This document shows positions 27,171 through 34,970 of a stretch of DNA of 64,000 bases, piece by piece. Below the pieces are notes generated by a model. That model saw only the letters and a list, made by a program, of their open reading frames with translations. It did no database searches and was not told where the DNA came from. Position numbers and translations under genes: made by a program. Source of the DNA: Sphingomonas sp. 28-66-16 (GTDB lineage Bacteria > Pseudomonadota > Alphaproteobacteria > Sphingomonadales > Sphingomonadaceae); the NCBI GenBank assembly GCA_002281485.1, contig NCGF01000001.1, positions 1 to 64,000 on the forward strand, written 5' to 3'. Each line of letters begins with the position of its first letter. Positions within the stretch are counted from its first letter, which is position 1.

Positions 27171-28618
27171 TTGGTATCTCCCGATCCGGGCTGGCCGAGT
27201 TCGAAATCGGATACGGGCCGCAAGCGCGGATTATCCGCATCATAGAGCAGCGCCCCGTCGATCCAGACCTTCTCGGGCCGGGTGTAGACGCTGAACGGAT
27301 TGCCGTTCCACAGCACGACATCGGCCATCTTGCCGGGCTTGAGGCTGCCGGTTTTGTCGGCGATGCCGAGCGCCTTGGCCGGATTGTAGGTCAGCCATTC
27401 CCAGGCGGTCGCGTCCGAAATGTCGATGCCGGCGCGCCGTCCTGCGGCGAGCGCCTTGGCGACTTCCTGATTGAGCCGCTGGATGCCGTTGGGATCGTCC
27501 GAATGGATCATCCCGCACGCCCCGGCTTTCTGGAGCAGCGCGAGATTCTCGCTGATCGCGTCGTAGCTTTCCATCTTGAAGCCCCACCAATCGGCCCAGA
27601 CCGCCGCGCAGGTATCGTTGGCCTTGAGCAGATCGGCGATCTTATAGGCTTCGACGGCGTGGTGGAACGTGCTGACATGATAGCCGAATTCCTTGGCCAT
27701 ATCCATGACGATGGCCATTTCGTCGGCCCGGTAGCAATGGTTCTGGACGAGGATTTCGCCCGCCAGCACGCCGCGCAACGTATCCATGCCGATGTCGCGC
27801 GCGGGCGGCTCGCCGCCGTCCTTTTCGAACTTGTCCCATTTGCGCTTATATTCGGCCGCGCGCGCCCAGGTCTGGCGGTCGACCGCGATATTGCCCATCC
27901 GGGTCGAGGGTTCGCGCCCCTTGCTGCCATAGACGCGCTTGGGGTTCTCGCCGCACGCCATCTTCAATCCATAGGGCGCGCCGGGGAATTTCATGCCCTG
28001 GACAGTGCGGGCATAGACGTTCTTGAGCACCACCGAACGCCCGCCGAACAAATTGGCCGAGCCGGGCAGGATCTGCAGCGTCGTCACGCCGCCATTGGCG
28101 AGCGCGCGGCTGAATCCGGGATCCTGCGGCCAGACGCTGTGTTCGGCCCAGACGTCGGCGGTGACGGGGCTGGTCGCCTCGTTGCCGTCCGACAGCGCCT
28201 GGACCTGGGGCGAGGGATAATCGCCGAGATGGCTGTGGATATCGATGATTCCGGGCGTCAGCACCTTGCCGCTGCCGTCGATCACCGTCGCGCCGGCGGG
28301 GGCGGCGATCGTCTGGCCGATCTCGACGATCTTGCCATCGGCGAACAGCGCCGAGCCATTGTCGATCCGGCCGCCTTCGCCGTCGAAGATCGTGACATGC
28401 GTCACGAGCGTGGGCACGCCGGGATAGGGTTTGTAGGTAGACGGATAGGGATCGTGGCTATAGCCCTTGCCCATCCCCGGCGCAGGCGCCTTGGGCGCCG
28501 ATGCGCCCGCCGTCGCCGGCTTGGCGTCGCCTGCACTCGCGCAAGCCGAAAGCATCGCACCGCCGGCGATAACCGCCATGAGCAGGCGCGTGCGGCGCGC
28601 CTTCAGACCTATCGTCAT
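27167..28618 (-). CDS. amidohydrolase family lipoprotein
   Basis: A 483-residue lipoprotein (signal ending MLSAC, Cys at 26) of the amidohydrolase superfamily, imidazolonepropionase/prolidase-like branch. The metal-binding HxH is intact (TPGIIDIHSHLG, His128 and His130), later metal-site His occur in VQNHCYRADEM and STFHHAVEAYKIA, and the Asp is in IHSDDP. The C-terminal beta-sandwich closes with GSLKPGKMADVVLWNGNPF. Periplasmic; probably a peptidase or amidase. It forms a coupled pair (4-base overlap) with the HxH-less paralogue. The start is ATG at 28618 after AAAGGGG. Confidence 0.9.
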   Translation of the reverse strand: MTIGLKARRTRLLMAVIAGGAMLSACASAGDAKPATAGASAPKAPAPGMGKGYSHDPYPSTYKPYPGVPTLVTHVTIFDGEGGRIDNGSALFADGKIVEIGQTIAAPAGATVIDGSGKVLTPGIIDIHSHLGDYPSPQVQALSDGNEATSPVTADVWAEHSVWPQDPGFSRALANGGVTTLQILPGSANLFGGRSVVLKNVYARTVQGMKFPGAPYGLKMACGENPKRVYGSKGREPSTRMGNIAVDRQTWARAAEYKRKWDKFEKDGGEPPARDIGMDTLRGVLAGEILVQNHCYRADEMAIVMDMAKEFGYHVSTFHHAVEAYKIADLLKANDTCAAVWADWWGFKMESYDAISENLALLQKAGACGMIHSDDPNGIQRLNQEVAKALAAGRRAGIDISDATAWEWLTYNPAKALGIADKTGSLKPGKMADVVLWNGNPFSVYTRPEKVWIDGALLYDADNPRLRPVSDFELGQPGSGDTK

Positions 28619-28780
28619 GCAAACCCCTTTATTTGGCCTCTTTTTCGGCCCTGCAGCAACATTCAGGCTTAGCGCCCTGCTGTCAATCGCCGCGGCGTGT
28701 TCCCACTACGGGCTTTCGGGCAAGCCCGGCCCCGATCGCGCGCAACCGGGGGCCGCCCCGTCAATACACGGACGATCGCG

Positions 28781-29932
28781 CTACAATGATCGCCCGATCA
28801 GCTCCTTCATGATCTCGTTGGTACCGCCGTAAATCCGGCTCACGCGTGCAGCGCGCCACATCCGCGCGATCGGATATTCGTTCATATAGCCAGCGCCGCC
28901 GTGCAACTGGAGGCACTTGTCCATCACTTCCCACTGAAGCTCGGTGTGCCACAATTTGGCGGCGGCGCCCTCGGTCGGGGTCAGTTCCTTGGCGAGATGG
29001 CGTTTGATCGCCCAGTCGAGATGCGCCCAGCCGACCTGAAGCTTGGCCTTGAGGTCGGCGAGGACGAAGCGGGTATTCTGGAAATCGAACACCATCCCGG
29101 CAAAGGCCTTGCGCGTCTTGGTGAACTCGACGGTTTCGTCGAACGCCTTCTGCGCGCTCGCCTGCACGCCGATCGCGATCGACAGGCGCTCCTGCGGCAA
29201 CTGGCTCATCAGATAGATGAAGCCCTTGCCCTCCTCGCCGAGGCAGTTGGTCATCGGCACGCGGACGTCCTCGAAGAATAATTCGCTGGTATCGGCGGCG
29301 TCCTGGCCGATCTTGTCGAGCTTGCGCCCGCGCTTGAAGCCTTCGCGATCACTTTCGATCAGGATGATCGACATGCCCTTATAGGCGGGCTTGGCATCGG
29401 GATCTGTCTTGGCGACGACCAGGATCAGATCGGCATTCTGGCCATTGGTGATATAGGTCTTGCTGCCGTTGACGACATAATGGTTGCCGTCCTTCTTGGC
29501 CGAGGTGCGGATCGCCTGGAGATCGGAGCCGGTGCCGGGTTCGGTCATCGCGATCGCGGTGATCGTCTCGCCGCTGACGAGCCGGGGCAGCCACTGCTTC
29601 TTCTGCTCCTCGGAGCCATATTGGACGAGATAGTCGCATACGATGTCCGATTGCAGCGTGAATCCGGCGGGCACACCGAGATAGCTCATCTCCTCGTCGA
29701 CGATGGCGTTGTAGCCGAAATCGAGGCCGAGCCCGCCATAGGCTTCCGGCACGGTCGGGCAGAGCATGCCGACCTCGCCTGCCTTTTCCCAGAACGCCTT
29801 GGGCACCAGCCGGTCGGCCTCCCACTGATTGACGTTGGGCACGCCCTCCTTCTGCAGGAAGCTCCGGACCGTCTGGCGAAACGCCTCATGATCCTCGTTA
29901 TAGGCAAAGCGACCGGGAAGGGCGTCGAGCAT
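28781..29932 (-). CDS. acyl-CoA dehydrogenase
   Basis: FAD-dependent alpha,beta-dehydrogenation of acyl-CoA, 383 residues. The family signature AMTEPGTGSDL is present, with GSKTYITNGQNAD, the C-terminal LQLHGGAGYMNEYP and the catalytic base region IYGGTNEIMKELIGRSL (Glu of GGTNEIM). Start: ATG at 29932, MLDALPGRF; the frame extends to 30040 without homology. It is a single gene divergent from the FAH-family gene (132-base gap). The neighbouring branched-chain dehydrogenase operon makes an isovaleryl/short-chain role plausible, but sequence alone does not decide it. Confidence 0.92.
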   Translation of the reverse strand: MLDALPGRFAYNEDHEAFRQTVRSFLQKEGVPNVNQWEADRLVPKAFWEKAGEVGMLCPTVPEAYGGLGLDFGYNAIVDEEMSYLGVPAGFTLQSDIVCDYLVQYGSEEQKKQWLPRLVSGETITAIAMTEPGTGSDLQAIRTSAKKDGNHYVVNGSKTYITNGQNADLILVVAKTDPDAKPAYKGMSIILIESDREGFKRGRKLDKIGQDAADTSELFFEDVRVPMTNCLGEEGKGFIYLMSQLPQERLSIAIGVQASAQKAFDETVEFTKTRKAFAGMVFDFQNTRFVLADLKAKLQVGWAHLDWAIKRHLAKELTPTEGAAAKLWHTELQWEVMDKCLQLHGGAGYMNEYPIARMWRAARVSRIYGGTNEIMKELIGRSL

Positions 29933-30063
29933 GTCAGTCCTCTCTTGAAACCTTTTACCCAAGGTGCGGGGACGACGCGGCGGGGTCAATCCCCAACCAA
30001 CATGCTCGACACCGTCGACGGGGACGGTAAGGTCCGGCAAAACGATAAACCGCAGGAGAATGC

Positions 30064-31068
30064 ATGAAACTGGCCAGCCTCAAGCACGGGCGCGACGGCG
30101 CGCTGATCGTCGTGTCGGCCGATCTCGCCTGGTATGCCGATGCGACGCACATCGCGCCGACCCTGCAGGCCGCGCTCGACGACTGGGACCGGCTGCTGCC
30201 CGACCTGCAGAATCTGGCCACCGATCTCGAGCATGAGGCGATCCCGATGCGGCGCTTTCACGAGCATGCCGCCGCCGCCCCGCTTCCCCGCGCTTATCAA
30301 TGGGCCGACGGCTCGGCCTATGTGAACCATGTCGCGCTGGTGCGGCAAGCGCGCGGCGCGGCGATGCCCGAGACCTTCTGGCACGATCCGCTGATGTATC
30401 AGGGCGGATCGGACGGGTTTCTGGGGCCACGCGACCCGATCCCGCTCGCCGACGAAGCATGGGGCTGCGATCTCGAGGCCGAGGTCGTGGTGGTGACCGG
30501 CGACGTGCCGCTGGGGGCGAGCCGCGAACAGGCGCTGGCGGCGGTCCGACTGGTCGGCCTGACCAACGACGTTTCGTTGCGCAATCTGATCCCGGGCGAA
30601 CTCGCCAAGGGGTTCGGCTTCTTCCAGTCGAAGCCCGCGAGCGCTTTTTCGCCGGTGTTCGTCACTCCCGATTCGCTCGGCGAGTGGTGGCGGGACGGCA
30701 AGCTACACCGCAAGCTGATGGTCGACGTCAACGGCAAGCCGTTCGGCCGGGTCGATGCCGGCATCGACATGACCTTCGATTTCGGGACGTTGATCGCGCA
30801 CGCCGCCAAGACCCGCACGCTCGGCGCCGGGACGATCGTCGGTTCGGGTACCGTCTCCAATCGCGACGGCGATGGCGGTCCGGGCAAGCCGATCGCCGAG
30901 GGCGGGGTCGGCTATTGTTGTCTCGCCGAGTTGCGCACCGTCGAAACGATCAAGGGCGGCGCGGCGACCACACCTTTCCTAAAGGCGGGCGATACCGTCC
31001 GCATCTGGGCCGAAGACGACCGCCACCACCCGATCTTCGGCGTCATCGAACAGAGCGTCGGCGGTTAG
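30064..31068 (+). CDS. fumarylacetoacetate hydrolase family protein
   Basis: Hydrolase of the FAH superfamily, 334 residues. The N-terminal part ends at MRRFHEHAAA, then the core contains HDPLMYQGGSDGFLGP, the acidic metal-binding block CDLEAEVVVVTGD (EAE), LTNDVSLRNLI and a C-terminal GSGTVSN with GDTVRIWAEDD. These fit a metal-dependent C-C bond hydrolase or decarboxylase, such as fumarylacetoacetase-like enzymes of aromatic catabolism; the substrate is not determined. The ATG at 30064 has AGGAGA just upstream. Its stop overlaps the stop of a small convergent gene by 4 bases. Confidence 0.88.
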   Translation: MKLASLKHGRDGALIVVSADLAWYADATHIAPTLQAALDDWDRLLPDLQNLATDLEHEAIPMRRFHEHAAAAPLPRAYQWADGSAYVNHVALVRQARGAAMPETFWHDPLMYQGGSDGFLGPRDPIPLADEAWGCDLEAEVVVVTGDVPLGASREQALAAVRLVGLTNDVSLRNLIPGELAKGFGFFQSKPASAFSPVFVTPDSLGEWWRDGKLHRKLMVDVNGKPFGRVDAGIDMTFDFGTLIAHAAKTRTLGAGTIVGSGTVSNRDGDGGPGKPIAEGGVGYCCLAELRTVETIKGGAATTPFLKAGDTVRIWAEDDRHHPIFGVIEQSVGG

Positions 31069-31253
31069 TCCCGGTTGGTTCGGAAGCGGTTGGGGCGGAA
31101 CAGCGCGGCGATCATCGCGAACAGCGCCAAGGCAGCCATGCCCGGCAGAATCGTGAGCCCGGCGCCGGCGATCAGCAGCATCCCGATCAGGCAGTCGATC
31201 GTCGCCGATCGAGGTTGCCAGAGCCTTGCGCGCGTGGACGGGCGATTCAACAT
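31065..31253 (-). CDS. small membrane protein (62 aa)
   Basis: Function not recognised. A basic N-terminus (RPSTRARLWQPRS) precedes a hydrophobic stretch of about 30 residues (CLIGMLLIAGAGLTILPGMA and onward), then a basic tail FRPNRFRTNRD. It is likely one or two membrane spans with the ends in the cytosol. The ATG at 31253 is preceded by a perfect AAAGGAG with 7-base spacing, which supports a real gene despite the length. Its stop overlaps the stop of the FAH-family gene (shared bases TTAG). Confidence 0.7.
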   Translation of the reverse strand: MLNRPSTRARLWQPRSATIDCLIGMLLIAGAGLTILPGMAALALFAMIAALFRPNRFRTNRD

Positions 31254-31393
31254 TGCCGAACTCCTTTGAGGATATCTTGGCGCCTAACGATTAAGGTCGC
31301 GTAACGATCCGGGCAGCCTTGCACCGCAACGACAGTTATGGATATTATGGCATACTACGTGCCTTAACGTGACGGCGCTTCGGGAGACCTGCG

Positions 31394-32299
31394 ATGATCG
31401 ACGCCCTGCGCACCCCCGAGGAGCGCTTTGCCGGCATCCCCGATTTCGATTTTCCGGTCCGCTATGTCGACGATCTGGCGGGTTATGAGGGCTTGCGCAT
31501 CGCCTATGTCGACGCCGGCCCCGCCGATGCCGATCGCGTTTTCCTGTGCCTTCACGGCGAGCCGAGCTGGAGCTTCCTCTATCGCCGGATGATTCCGGTA
31601 TTTCTCGAAACCGGCGCCCGGGTGATCGCGCCCGATCTGATCGGCTTCGGGCGATCGGACAAGCCCGTCGCCCAGAGCGACTACAGCTTCGATTTCCACC
31701 GCAACTATCTGATCGCGCTGGTCGAGCGGCTCGATCTGGGCCACGTCACCCTCGTCGTGCAGGATTGGGGCGGCTTGCTCGGGCTGACGTTGCCCGTCGC
31801 GCCGGGCTTCGACGCGCGGATCGAGCGGCTGATCGTGATGAACACCGGGCTCGGCACGGGGGCGTCGCCGGGGCCGGGCTTCATGATGTGGCGCGCCTAT
31901 GCGATGTCGACCCCCGATCTGCCGATCGGCGCACTGATCAAACGCGGGACGCCGCATCTGACCGACGCCGAGGTCGCAGCCTATGATGCCCCCTTCCCCG
32001 ATGCGCGCTACAAGGCCGGCGCCCAGATCTTCCCGGCGCTGGTGCCGATCGAGCCCGATATGGCCGGCGCCGAAGTCTCGCGGGCGGCCGCTGATTTCTG
32101 GTCGAACCGCTGGACGGGGCAAAGCTTCATGGCGGTCGGCGCGGCCGATCCGGTGCTCGGCCTCCCGCAGATGGCGGCGCTGCGCAGCCGAATTGGGGGC
32201 TGCCCCGAGCCGATGATCATCGAAGACGGGGGCCATTTCGTCCAGGAATGGGGTGAACCGATCGCCCGCGCGGCGATCGCCGCCTTTGGCGGACGCTGA
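31394..32299 (+). CDS. haloalkane dehalogenase, subfamily HLD-I (DhlA-like)
   Basis: Alpha/beta hydrolase of 301 residues that hydrolyses carbon-halogen bonds. The HLD motif LHGEPSWSFLYR holds the oxyanion region; the nucleophile is Asp124 followed by halide-binding Trp125 in VVQDWGG, which are the same positions as in DhlA; a second Trp166 lies in the cap; Asp252 (GAADPVLG) and His281 (EDGGHFVQEWG) complete the triad. Cytosolic. The ATG at 31394 follows GGGAGA. Whether it acts on haloalkanes or on another ester-like substrate in vivo is unknown. It stands just upstream of the bkd operon. Confidence 0.9.
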   Translation: MIDALRTPEERFAGIPDFDFPVRYVDDLAGYEGLRIAYVDAGPADADRVFLCLHGEPSWSFLYRRMIPVFLETGARVIAPDLIGFGRSDKPVAQSDYSFDFHRNYLIALVERLDLGHVTLVVQDWGGLLGLTLPVAPGFDARIERLIVMNTGLGTGASPGPGFMMWRAYAMSTPDLPIGALIKRGTPHLTDAEVAAYDAPFPDARYKAGAQIFPALVPIEPDMAGAEVSRAAADFWSNRWTGQSFMAVGAADPVLGLPQMAALRSRIGGCPEPMIIEDGGHFVQEWGEPIARAAIAAFGGR

Positions 32300-32385
32300 C
32301 CCCCCTCGCCATCGTCGTTGAAATTTTATAACAAGGTGCCAATAAGCGAGTCCCGGGCTGGCCGGGATGCCGCATTGGAGAGATC

Positions 32386-33672
32386 ATGGCTGGCGATTCG
32401 CCGCGTGCCAATTTGCAACCGCTGTCGCTGCACGTGCCCGAGCCACGCTTCCGGCCCGGCGACGCGGTCGATTTTTGCGCGGTCGACATTCCGCCAGCCG
32501 GATCGGCCGCGCGCCCCGATAGCGCCGCCGCGCCCGACAGCTTTCCCGAGCTGGCTTATGGTCTGATCCGCGTGCTCGATGACGATGGCCGCGCGGTCGG
32601 CCCCTGGAACCCGCAGCTTTCGCCCGAAATGCTGCGCCGGATGCTGCGCAGCATGGCGCTCGTTCGCGCGTTCGACGAGCGCATGTTTCGCGCCCAGCGT
32701 CAGGGCAAGACCAGCTTCTACATGAAGTGCACCGGCGAGGAGGCGGTCGCCGTCGCCGCCGCGCACGCGCTCGATTATGAGGATATGTGCTTCCCCTCCT
32801 ATCGCCAGCAGGGGTTGCTGATCGCGCGCGGCTGGAGCCTCGTCGACATGATGAACCAGATCTATTCGAACCGCGGCGATCGGCTCCAGGGCAAACAATT
32901 GCCGATCATGTATTCGGTGAAGGAAGCCGGCTTCTTCTCGATATCGGGCAATCTCACGACGCAATATCCGCAGGCGGTCGGGTGGGCGATGGCCAGCGCC
33001 GCCAAGGGCGACACAAGGATCGCCGCGACCTGGTGCGGCGAAGGCTCGACCGCCGAGGGCGATTTCCACTCGGCCTGCACCTTCGCCAGCGTCTACCGCG
33101 CGCCGGTGATCTTCAACATCGTCAACAACCAATGGGCGATCAGCAGCTTTTCGGGATTTGCCGGGGCGGAATCGACGACCTTCGCGGCAAGAGCAATCGG
33201 CTATGGCATCGCCGGCCTGCGGGTCGACGGCAATGACGCGCTCGCGGTCTATGCCGCGACCTTATGGGCCGCCGAGCGCGCACGCACCAATCAGGGGCCG
33301 ACATTGATCGAGCATTTCACCTATCGCGCGGAAGGCCATTCGACCTCGGACGATCCGGGCCAGTATCGCTCGGCCGGGGAACCGACCGCCTGGCCGCTCG
33401 GCGACCCGATCAAGCGGCTCCGGGATCACCTGATCGCGATCGGCGAATGGGACGACGAACGCCACGCCGCGCAGGACCTCGAGCTCGCCGAGCTGGTGAA
33501 GGCGGCGCAGAAGGAGGCCGAGCAGAACGGCATCCTTGGTCACGGCCTCCACCAGCCGCTCGAAGGCCTGTTCGACGGCGTGTTCGAGGAAATGCCCTGG
33601 CATTTGCGCGAGCAACAGGCGCAGATGATCGCCGAAGAAACCGCCAGCGGCCGTCCATGGGCGCGCAAGTGA
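32386..33672 (+). CDS. bkdA1: branched-chain 2-oxoacid dehydrogenase E1 component alpha subunit
   Basis: Thiamine-diphosphate-dependent decarboxylase subunit of the branched-chain alpha-keto acid dehydrogenase complex (Val/Leu/Ile catabolism and branched acyl-CoA supply). 428 residues: N-terminal extension, RAFDERMFRAQRQGKTSFY, the ThDP motif GEGSTAEGDFHSACTFA followed by NNQWAIS, and the phosphorylation-loop-like region YRAEGHSTSDDPGQYRS. The ATG at 32386 follows GGAGAG. First gene of E1alpha-E1beta-E2. A family A repeat lies between it and the E1beta gene. Confidence 0.95.
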   Translation: MAGDSPRANLQPLSLHVPEPRFRPGDAVDFCAVDIPPAGSAARPDSAAAPDSFPELAYGLIRVLDDDGRAVGPWNPQLSPEMLRRMLRSMALVRAFDERMFRAQRQGKTSFYMKCTGEEAVAVAAAHALDYEDMCFPSYRQQGLLIARGWSLVDMMNQIYSNRGDRLQGKQLPIMYSVKEAGFFSISGNLTTQYPQAVGWAMASAAKGDTRIAATWCGEGSTAEGDFHSACTFASVYRAPVIFNIVNNQWAISSFSGFAGAESTTFAARAIGYGIAGLRVDGNDALAVYAATLWAAERARTNQGPTLIEHFTYRAEGHSTSDDPGQYRSAGEPTAWPLGDPIKRLRDHLIAIGEWDDERHAAQDLELAELVKAAQKEAEQNGILGHGLHQPLEGLFDGVFEEMPWHLREQQAQMIAEETASGRPWARK

Positions 33673-33702
33673 TGGTGGCAAGCCGGCCCCTTCGCCCTTC
33701 CC

Positions 33703-33798
33703 GCCACCCCGGACTTGTTGCGGGGTTCACCGGGCGGCAAGCGCAACGACCGCTGCAGGAGCGGCACGGTGGATGCAGGGACAAGCCTGACATGACGG
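33703..33798. repeat. family A palindromic repeat (copy A3, degenerate right half)
   Basis: The left half GCCACCCCGGACTTGTTGCG is close to copies A2 and A4. The right half (GGATGCAGGGACAAGCCTGA) is more diverged and closer to the TGCTGAACTTGTT form. It fills the 136-base E1alpha-E1beta gap and its right end merges with the GGAGGGG ribosome binding site of the E1beta gene. Confidence 0.7.
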
Positions 33799-33808
33799 AG
33801 GGGATGTG

Positions 33809-34873
33809 GTGAGCGGGATGGCAATCGTGGACCCGGCGCTCGAGCAGGATGCTCCCTCCACCACGCGCATGAACATGATCCAGGCGATCAACTCTGCGAT
33901 GGACGTGATGATGGGGCGTGACCCCGATGTCATCGTGATGGGCGAGGATGTTGGCTATTTCGGCGGCGTTTTTCGCGCGACGGCCGGCCTGCAGGCGAAA
34001 TACGGCAAGACCCGAGTCTTCGACACGCCGATCACCGAATGCGGCATCATCGGTGTCGCGGTCGGGATGGGGGCTTACGGTCTGCGCCCGGTCCCCGAAA
34101 TCCAGTTCGCCGATTATATCTATCCGGCGCTCGACCAATTGGTGAGCGAGGCGGCGCGGCTTCGCTATCGCTCGGCGGGCGAGTTCACCGCACCGATCAC
34201 GGTGCGATCGCCGTTCGGGGGCGGCATCTTTGGCGGGCAGACGCACAGCCAGAGTCCCGAAGGCATCTTCACCCATGTCTCGGGGATCAAGACGGTCATC
34301 CCATCGACCCCCTATGACGCCAAGGGGCTGCTAATCGCGGCGATCGAGGACAATGATCCGACGATCTTCTTCGAACCCAAGCGCATCTATAATGGCCCGT
34401 TCGACGGCCACTGGGACAAGCCGACGCAGAACTGGTCGCAACATCCTGCCGGCGAGGTGCCGACCGGCTATTACAAAATCGAACTCGGCAAGGCGAAAGT
34501 CGTCCGCGCGGGTGAGGCGCTGACCGTCCTCGCCTATGGTACGATGGTGCATGTCGCACTCGCGGTCATCGAGGAAGCCGGGGTCGATGCCGAGGTGATC
34601 GATCTGCGCACGCTGGTGCCGCTCGATATCGCGACGATCGAGGCGTCGGTGCAGAAGACCGGACGCTGCATGATCGTCCATGAAGCGACGCGGACCAGCG
34701 GCTTTGGTGCGGAACTGTCGGCGCTGGTGCAGGAACGCTGCTTCTATCATCTTGAAGCACCGATCGAACGCGTGACAGGATTCGACACGCCCTATCCGCA
34801 CAGCCTGGAATGGGCTTATTTCCCCGGTCCGGTGCGCATCGGCGAGGCGCTCAAGAAGATCATGAAGGCATAG
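33809..34873 (+). CDS. bkdA2: branched-chain 2-oxoacid dehydrogenase E1 component beta subunit
   Basis: Transketolase-like beta subunit that completes the E1 active site and binds ThDP pyrimidine. About 354 residues: MIQAINSAMDVMMGRDPDVI, the catalytic/ThDP region MGEDVGYFGGVF, FDTPITECGIIGVAVGMGAY, RSPFGGGIFGGQTHSQSPE, and the C-terminal RVTGFDTPYPHSLEWAYFPG. Start: GTG at 33809, seven bases after GGAGG (33797-33801); GTG 33806 and ATG 33818 are alternatives. A family B repeat (34891..34958) follows before the E2 gene. Confidence 0.95.
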   Translation: MSGMAIVDPALEQDAPSTTRMNMIQAINSAMDVMMGRDPDVIVMGEDVGYFGGVFRATAGLQAKYGKTRVFDTPITECGIIGVAVGMGAYGLRPVPEIQFADYIYPALDQLVSEAARLRYRSAGEFTAPITVRSPFGGGIFGGQTHSQSPEGIFTHVSGIKTVIPSTPYDAKGLLIAAIEDNDPTIFFEPKRIYNGPFDGHWDKPTQNWSQHPAGEVPTGYYKIELGKAKVVRAGEALTVLAYGTMVHVALAVIEEAGVDAEVIDLRTLVPLDIATIEASVQKTGRCMIVHEATRTSGFGAELSALVQERCFYHLEAPIERVTGFDTPYPHSLEWAYFPGPVRIGEALKKIMKA

Positions 34874-34890
34874 AGCCTGTTGCCACTCCC

Positions 34891-34958
34891 CGTTTGCTTC
34901 GAGCGAAGTCGAGAAGCGGGGATAGAAGAGGTTTCTCGACTTCGCTCGAAACGAACGG
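34891..34958. repeat. family B palindromic repeat (copy B1)
   Basis: CGTTTGCTTCGAGCGAAGTC and TTCTCGACTTCGCTCGAAACG are inverted copies about 10 bases apart, closing with CGAACGG. It lies between the E1beta stop and the E2 start (97-base gap). Compare B2 at 36360 and the near-perfect B3 at 62895. Confidence 0.85.
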
Positions 34959-34970
34959 ACTGGGACGGAC

